DNA from: Opitutaceae bacterium
Lineage (GTDB): Bacteria; Verrucomicrobiota; Verrucomicrobiia; Opitutales; Opitutaceae
DNA length: 13,417 nucleotides
Reading direction: 5' to 3'
NCBI GenBank assembly: GCA_031254955.1
Contig: JAIRTK010000130.1
Location: 1-13,417, forward strand
Part shown: positions 4,786 to 10,481 of the stretch, piece by piece
How the letters are laid out: every line of letters starts with the position of its first letter
How positions within the stretch are numbered: position 1 is the first letter of the stretch
Position numbers and translations under genes: made by a program
Notes under the pieces: generated by a model
What the model saw: only the letters and a program-made list of their open reading frames with translations
Told to the model about the DNA's origin: nothing
The model's database searches: none

Positions 4786-7700
4786 TCACCACATCCAGCG
4801 CAAGGTCGCGCTGATAGTGTGCCGGACAAGACTCTGCGCGGCCTCATAGTTGTAGTTGAAACCAATAGTGGATATCCGGGAAACCGCGGCGCGAAGGCCG
4901 AGTCCGACGATCACGCCGCCTTTCATATAACCGTCCGACTGGCATTTTATCCAATAGTTCGGGTCGTCAAGCAGGGCGACATCAAACATGGATGATGCTC
5001 CGCTGGCGGTATGGCGCCAACTGAGTGAAAAATCCGCCGCGCAGGCCCAGCCCCAAGGCGCGGCGAACGATTGCGTCGCGTTCAGGCTGACGAAAGTTTG
5101 CATGACGGTTTGGCTGAATCCGGCAACTTTAACCGCCCCCGGCCCGGATTCACTGTAGTCGTCCATCGACACGTCCATGCAATAAATCCTGGTCGCAGGC
5201 CGGAAACAGCCGCCATCCCATTTCGCCAGCATATAGCTCAGTTCCAAGTTTCCGCCAAAAAACACCGAATCGTATTTGCCAGTGGCACGGCCGGCAATCT
5301 CGTCACGACTGCTTTCGGAATGGACGCCGCCGATCCCGATGTTTGCGCCAAGCCCGAGCCGTCCCCAAAGCGCGGCGCCGTAGAGTCCGGCAAACTGGAA
5401 GCTGCTGTCGGTGCCGGAATCATTGTCCGTGCGCACCGTCCCCCGCCCGAGCGATATGTATCCGCCAACCAAATACCGCTTGGCCAGCACGGTGTCGTAG
5501 CCGGCAACGGCGCCGTGGATTTCCTCGGTGTGCCCGATTTGGCCGTATTCCTGTTCATAGTCCGCGAAGTTGCCCACGCCGGCGAGCCACATGTCGGACT
5601 GTTTGCGCTCAATCACAGGCGCGTAAAGGTTGTCGGTCATGCGGGCGTTGATGGTGTTCATGGATGCGATCATCGCGTCAAAATTGGCACCGATTTCGTA
5701 GGACGGCATGGCGGACTGATTGATGACCGAGGCGAGGAGTTTCTTGCCCGTGGAGTCCTTCCTCACGCTCAAACGCCCGTCGGGGCTGCTCACGGTGCCG
5801 GGAAGTCCGGTGATCGGGTTGGTGGCGACGGCGACCTCGTAAGTCGCGGAGGTCAGCGGCCCGCTCAGACCGAGCGCGGCACCGTTGGCAAAAGAGAGGG
5901 TTTGCACGGCGAGCCTGCCGGGTTCGCCAAAACGCAGCACTCCGCCGTCCACGGCCACCGTGCCGGCGGTGATGGCGAAGGTCGCAATATCGAGAGTGGC
6001 GCCGGAGTTCACGCTTACCACGGCGTTGTTTCCGCCCAGCGCGCCGGCGTGGGCGAGCGTTATGAAGGAGTTATCCGCAAGCGTGATCGATGCGACCTGA
6101 TTCCCGCCGCCCAGCGTGCCGCGGCTGTTGTTAAACGCGAGCCTGCCGCCACCCGTCACCCCGGCGGTAAGCGCGATGTCCTCCGCGCCGTCAAACGTGA
6201 GTGTACTGGTCGCGGGCAGCGAGACCGGGCCGGCGCCAACAGCGCGGCCATGTGTCGCACGGATGTCACCCGCCCGCACTTCCAGACTGGAAAACGAATT
6301 GTCACCGCCAAGCGTGAGCGGCGCCGCGCCTTGCTTCACCAAACGGCTTCCGGCGGTCGCGGCGATGCCGCCGTTGAACGTGCTGCTCGTGGTGGTCTCG
6401 ACCGTGAGCGTCGCGCCGCCGAGCGTGATCGCGCCCTCGCCGGACAGGTTGCGCAGCGACTGGTCAAATCCACCGGTGTCGAAAGCGGTGTTTTGCGCGA
6501 GCGCGACCGAGCTGGCATCGCCGAGGACGTTGGCCTTTGTCCCAAGCAACGCACCCTGCGCCAGGCTGGCCGCGCCCCTGAAATTGTTGCTTCCGGACAA
6601 GGTGATCGTGCCGGTCGCCCGAATCTCGACGCCTCCGGCGCCACCGATGTCCGCGCCCAAGGTCGAGCCGTTGGAGATGGCGTTGTCGAGCAGCAGTGTT
6701 TTCCCCGCGTTGATCTCGATGGCGGTGATGCCGGTGCCGAGATAGAGACCATCGCCGCCGCCGATCGCGATATGGCTGTAATCAACCGTGCCGACAACCT
6801 CCCCCGCCTGATCCTTGAGCGTGGCAGGAACCGGTGTCGGGAAAGCGGCGCCATTCATGTCCACGAGCGCGATTCGCACTCCCGAGCCGGTGACCGTATC
6901 CGCTGCGATGAGTTTCGTGGCGGTCATCATGCTCTGGTCAAAAATGCTGGGAGGCGTCGGCGCGGGATTGATAAGCTCGCCGGCACCGGAAACATCAATG
7001 TCAAGCGCGACGGTGCCGGAGGTCACGGTGAGATGGCCGACGGCGAGCAGGTTTTCCGGCGCCGTGCCCGCGTCATTCATGTCGATTTTTATAAAGCCTC
7101 CGTTGAGGTCGAGACCGCCGAGCGAAGTGGCGGCGGCCACCGTGCCGGTCGCGCCGGTGTTGAGACGCAGGGATGCGGCGGACAGGGCGATGCCGACGCC
7201 CGCGTCGAGCGTGACATCGGCGCCGGCATTCACGGCGACGACGCCGGCGAAGTTCGAGACCGAAAGTCCGTGGAGGTTGATGTCGCCCGTCATGTCGAGG
7301 TCGAGCGTGCCCGCGCCGGCGAGGGTGGAGGCGCCGAGCGCCGCGAAGTCCGCGACGCGCACGGCGCCCTCGTTGAGGGCAAGCGTGCCGGTGAATCCCG
7401 CATTGGCGGCGGAAAGCGTGAGCGTGCCGCCGCCGGATTTGAGCAGCGTGCTCGCGCCGGTGAGCGTGCCCGACCACGTGGCCGAATACGTGCCGCTATC
7501 AATGGCGATCCCCTTGTCCGCAAGGTCAATCGAAGCGCCAATATCAAGCCCGGAGGCGGCAATCCGCACGGTGGCGTCGCCGCCCGTGGCGGAAAGGGTC
7601 GCGCCGAGGGCGTCGTTGTGCGCGACCGCCACCACGCCGGCGCCGAGAGCGACGCCCGCGTGGGTGTTGGCCGCGGCGAGCACGAGCGTGCCCGCGCCTG

Positions 7701-10458
7701 TCTTGACCAGTTTGTTCGCGCCGCTGACCGTGCCGTTGAGCGTCAGGATGTGCGCCCCCGCATCGATGATGAGTCCGTTTGTCGAGAGGTCGATGGCAGC
7801 CTCCATCGCGGTGTCACCGCCCGCGCGCAACGTCACATCCGCCCCGGTCGCGGCGAGCGTGCCACCGCCGAATGACGCGCCCGCGCCGAGTTCAATCACA
7901 CCCGCGGCGAGGGCGACGCCGCCCTTGAAGTTGTTGGAACCGTTGTTGAGCACGAGCACGCCGGTGCCTTGCTTCGTCAGTTTGCCTTCGGCGGAAAACG
8001 CGTTCTTCTTCACGCTGTCCGCATCCGTGGTGATTGCCGAGCCGGTAAACACATAGGTGCCGGTGGTGTTGACAAGCATGTCGGAGGCCACGACCGCCGC
8101 CTCGACCTGCACATCGCGCACGCTGGAGCCATCGTTGAAAGTCACTTTGTCTCCTTCAATAAATATTCCGTCCGCAATCCCGCTCCAGTTGGAGCCGGAT
8201 GGGTTCCACTTCGCATTGAGAGCGCCGGACCATTCCAGCGCGGCGCTTGCCCCTTCCTCGGTGACAAGCTCCAGATAGGCGCCTTTGTCCGCAAGGGCCG
8301 CGGTGCGGCGACCGCCCGCCGACAAAAGGACATCGCCCGCATAAATCGCCGCGCCATCCAAGCCACCGATGCCGGCCCCCAGATTATAAGTCCCGCTCGC
8401 GAACAGGGCGATGTCGATGATATTGCCGCCGCCGTTCACCAGCGAGCCGGCATTGAGCCGGTCGCTTGTGCCGGAGCCGAACAAGTCAAACTTGATCCGG
8501 GCATTGGCGGCGTTGAACGCGCCGGTGACGGTGAGGATTTTTGCATCCTCCGGGCCATGCGAAGTGTCGCCGCCAATCTGGATGACGGAACCCGCCGCCG
8601 CCGTGAGCGCGGCCACCGTGCCCGAGCCAAGAAACGTCGCGTCACCCACCACGATGGCGCCGTCGGGCAGGCTGTCTGCAAGCTGGAGCCGTCCCGCCTC
8701 GATGCGCATCAGTCCCGCAAAAGCCTGATTGCCTCCGCCAAGTGTGAGCATGTTCGCGCCTGTTTTTATAAAAGTGCCCGAACCTGCAAGCATGCCGTCG
8801 TAGGTGCGATCATGGGCCTCATCCAAGGCGAGCGCGCCGCTGTTGATGGTGATGCCGCCATCATAGCCGGGACTTCCTGAAAGCGTAAGCGTGGCGCTCC
8901 CCGTCTTGACCAATCCGCCGGTGTTGGAAATCTCGCCGGCAAACACGGTGTCGGCAGTGTTCTCCACGGTCAGCACTCCGGAACCGAGGCGGAGCGTGCC
9001 GGAGCCTTCGATGTTTTGCAGCTTTTGGCTGATTCCGTCCGAATCAAGCACGGCCTCCCCGGAGACAACCACCGCGCCGCTGGCGGCAATGGCATCGGCC
9101 ATGCCGAGCCTGAGCGTGCCGGAGGAAACAGTGGTCGTGCCGGTGTAGGCATGGGTCGCGGAAAACAAAAGGGTGTTGGCTCCGAGCATGATGAAGTTGC
9201 CCGAGCCGCTTATCGTGGAACGGATGTTGGCGGCCAGCCCGGTGATTTCCCCCGTGTCAATCACCGCCCCGTCCGCGGCAATGAATACGCGATTGGTCTC
9301 GGTGCCCTTGAATCCGTTGATAAAATTATCCAGATGAAAGTCGCGTATGGCCGTCGTGTTTGCCGATCCTGAAACGGTCAGCGTCCCCCCGTTGAATACA
9401 AGCTGCGCGTTCTGCGTGCCCAATGTATAGGCCGGGACGCTTATGTCCGATGCGATAAAATTTCCACCATTCAACCACAAACTCCCGCCCGGCGCGTCCG
9501 CCGCGCTGCTTTTCCCGGAATTGGTGAAGGTGGTGAATTGGACGCCGGTATAAGCCGTGCTGGAATACGCAAGAGCCACCACTGTTCCGCTGTTTATATT
9601 AAAGATGGAAGGCGCGGCGACCGCCCCTGTGTCCTTTGCCCCGCCTATCACCAAGGCCGGCCACAGGGCGTCAGCCCCGGTCTGGGCTTTCAGGTCAAGG
9701 AATGCCCCATTGATATTAACCACGGCGTGATCAATCCACAAACGATATGATGATATCGACACATCGGGGCCGTTCAGGTTGACCGTGGTCGCGTGGACAT
9801 CATCGACATCCCCAAAGGCGACACGCGAACGGTGGTTTTGCACCAAGGCAACGCTTCCTGTCATGGAAATCGTGCCGCCGCCGGCCATTCGGATGGTTGC
9901 CACGGGATAATCGGGAGTGCCCGCGGCATTCACACCCGACCTGAATGTGATGGGAGACCGGGAGCCGTCAATCGCAAGCGATTTCCCGCCGTCCACCAGC
10001 ACCTGCATCATCACATTGTCGTTGACGCCGTCCGCCGCCAGCACCGTGCCATCGGCAGCGGATGATGTCATTGTATAGTCTCCATGAAAACGCAGATTGA
10101 TTTGGGAAAGGTTGGTGGCGCTGGCACCTTGCGTCGCGGTTGAGAGTTGTTCCATGTCCAAAACCAAATCGTAAGGCGACCCGGCGGCCTGCCCTTCGCC
10201 GCCGAAATGAATATCGCTATGGGTCTTGATCGTGCCGTTGCTTCCGCCCACCCAGGTCAGGGAGGTCGGGCCGTCAAGCCAATTGCTTGTGGACCATGTT
10301 CCGGAACCGCCGACGGAGGATGTTCCAGACTGGGATGGATCCCAATAAAGGGTTCCCGTGGTGGTATGCGCCCCCACGCCTCCCGCGGACACAAGCAATC
10401 CCATGAGTGCCATGAGACCACGCATAAATAGACAATAATTCACGATTGTTTTGTTCAT
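4786..10458 (-). CDS. Large autotransporter with beta-strand (PATR-type) repeats
   Basis: This 1890-residue type V secretion protein would thread its own passenger through a C-terminal outer-membrane barrel onto the cell surface. Residues 1-30 form a signal peptide (cleavage likely after VGA). The passenger (about 31-1610) is Gly/Ala/Thr/Val-rich, contains no Cys, and carries at least eight units of the type [LF]xKxGxxxLxLxGxNxFxGxxxLxxGxLxL, matching the passenger-associated-transport-repeat family, which folds as a beta-helix. Two W-rich segments (36-90 and 741-800) look like the beginnings of duplicated halves. The autotransporter barrel spans about 1623-1890, starting MWLAGVGNF and ending in Trp, as usual for outer-membrane insertion. 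The frame is open up to 10596, but the Met at 10458 is chosen because it starts the signal peptide and lies 23 bases after the receptor stop. That spacing indicates co-transcription with the receptor. No enzymatic domain is recognisable; adhesion or polysaccharide binding is inferred. Confidence 0.93.
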   Translation of the reverse strand: MNKTIVNYCLFMRGLMALMGLLVSAGGVGAHTTTGTLYWDPSQSGTSSVGGSGTWSTSNWLDGPTSLTWVGGSNGTIKTHSDIHFGGEGQAAGSPYDLVLDMEQLSTATQGASATNLSQINLRFHGDYTMTSSAADGTVLAADGVNDNVMMQVLVDGGKSLAIDGSRSPITFRSGVNAAGTPDYPVATIRMAGGGTISMTGSVALVQNHRSRVAFGDVDDVHATTVNLNGPDVSISSYRLWIDHAVVNINGAFLDLKAQTGADALWPALVIGGAKDTGAVAAPSIFNINSGTVVALAYSSTAYTGVQFTTFTNSGKSSAADAPGGSLWLNGGNFIASDISVPAYTLGTQNAQLVFNGGTLTVSGSANTTAIRDFHLDNFINGFKGTETNRVFIAADGAVIDTGEITGLAANIRSTISGSGNFIMLGANTLLFSATHAYTGTTTVSSGTLRLGMADAIAASGAVVVSGEAVLDSDGISQKLQNIEGSGTLRLGSGVLTVENTADTVFAGEISNTGGLVKTGSATLTLSGSPGYDGGITINSGALALDEAHDRTYDGMLAGSGTFIKTGANMLTLGGGNQAFAGLMRIEAGRLQLADSLPDGAIVVGDATFLGSGTVAALTAAAGSVIQIGGDTSHGPEDAKILTVTGAFNAANARIKFDLFGSGTSDRLNAGSLVNGGGNIIDIALFASGTYNLGAGIGGLDGAAIYAGDVLLSAGGRRTAALADKGAYLELVTEEGASAALEWSGALNAKWNPSGSNWSGIADGIFIEGDKVTFNDGSSVRDVQVEAAVVASDMLVNTTGTYVFTGSAITTDADSVKKNAFSAEGKLTKQGTGVLVLNNGSNNFKGGVALAAGVIELGAGASFGGGTLAATGADVTLRAGGDTAMEAAIDLSTNGLIIDAGAHILTLNGTVSGANKLVKTGAGTLVLAAANTHAGVALGAGVVAVAHNDALGATLSATGGDATVRIAASGLDIGASIDLADKGIAIDSGTYSATWSGTLTGASTLLKSGGGTLTLSAANAGFTGTLALNEGAVRVADFAALGASTLAGAGTLDLDMTGDINLHGLSVSNFAGVVAVNAGADVTLDAGVGIALSAASLRLNTGATGTVAAATSLGGLDLNGGFIKIDMNDAGTAPENLLAVGHLTVTSGTVALDIDVSGAGELINPAPTPPSIFDQSMMTATKLIAADTVTGSGVRIALVDMNGAAFPTPVPATLKDQAGEVVGTVDYSHIAIGGGDGLYLGTGITAIEINAGKTLLLDNAISNGSTLGADIGGAGGVEIRATGTITLSGSNNFRGAASLAQGALLGTKANVLGDASSVALAQNTAFDTGGFDQSLRNLSGEGAITLGGATLTVETTTSSTFNGGIAATAGSRLVKQGAAPLTLGGDNSFSSLEVRAGDIRATHGRAVGAGPVSLPATSTLTFDGAEDIALTAGVTGGGRLAFNNSRGTLGGGNQVASITLADNSFITLAHAGALGGNNAVVSVNSGATLDIATFAITAGTVAVDGGVLRFGEPGRLAVQTLSFANGAALGLSGPLTSATYEVAVATNPITGLPGTVSSPDGRLSVRKDSTGKKLLASVINQSAMPSYEIGANFDAMIASMNTINARMTDNLYAPVIERKQSDMWLAGVGNFADYEQEYGQIGHTEEIHGAVAGYDTVLAKRYLVGGYISLGRGTVRTDNDSGTDSSFQFAGLYGAALWGRLGLGANIGIGGVHSESSRDEIAGRATGKYDSVFFGGNLELSYMLAKWDGGCFRPATRIYCMDVSMDDYSESGPGAVKVAGFSQTVMQTFVSLNATQSFAAPWGWACAADFSLSWRHTASGASSMFDVALLDDPNYWIKCQSDGYMKGGVIVGLGLRAAVSRISTIGFNYNYEAAQSLVRHTISATLRWMW
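4789..5592 (-). other. Autotransporter beta-barrel domain (within the large gene)
   Basis: This part encodes residues 1623-1890, the 268-residue translocator. It shows alternating hydrophobic strands ending in aromatic residues, the GAVAGYDTVLAKRYLVGGYISLGRG region typical of the family's early strands, and a C-terminal strand SATLRWMW. Four Cys (1751, 1760, 1806 and 1839) stand out in a domain type that normally has none. Confidence 0.85.
6253..9216 (-). repeat. Protein-level repeats in the autotransporter passenger
   Basis: Eight degenerate units of about 30 residues can be picked out by eye at about residues 423-451, 516-545, 563-592, 827-857, 917-945, 1005-1035, 1281-1305 and 1373-1402. 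Typical cores are LVKTGSATLTLSGS, FIKTGANMLTLGGG, LTKQGTGVLVLNNG, LVKTGAGTLVLAAA and LLKSGGGTLTLSAA. They match the autotransporter-associated beta-strand repeat. The DNA is too diverged for the units to recombine easily. Confidence 0.85.
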
Positions 10459-10481
10459 GATGTTGAATGACGTTTTGATGG

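Noticed and set aside
5071..7875. A 934-residue open frame on the plus strand inside the autotransporter gene
   Set aside because: Its composition (Arg/Gly/Ala-rich) and lack of domains fit a shadow of the repetitive passenger and barrel. The minus frame has a signal peptide, repeats and a barrel.
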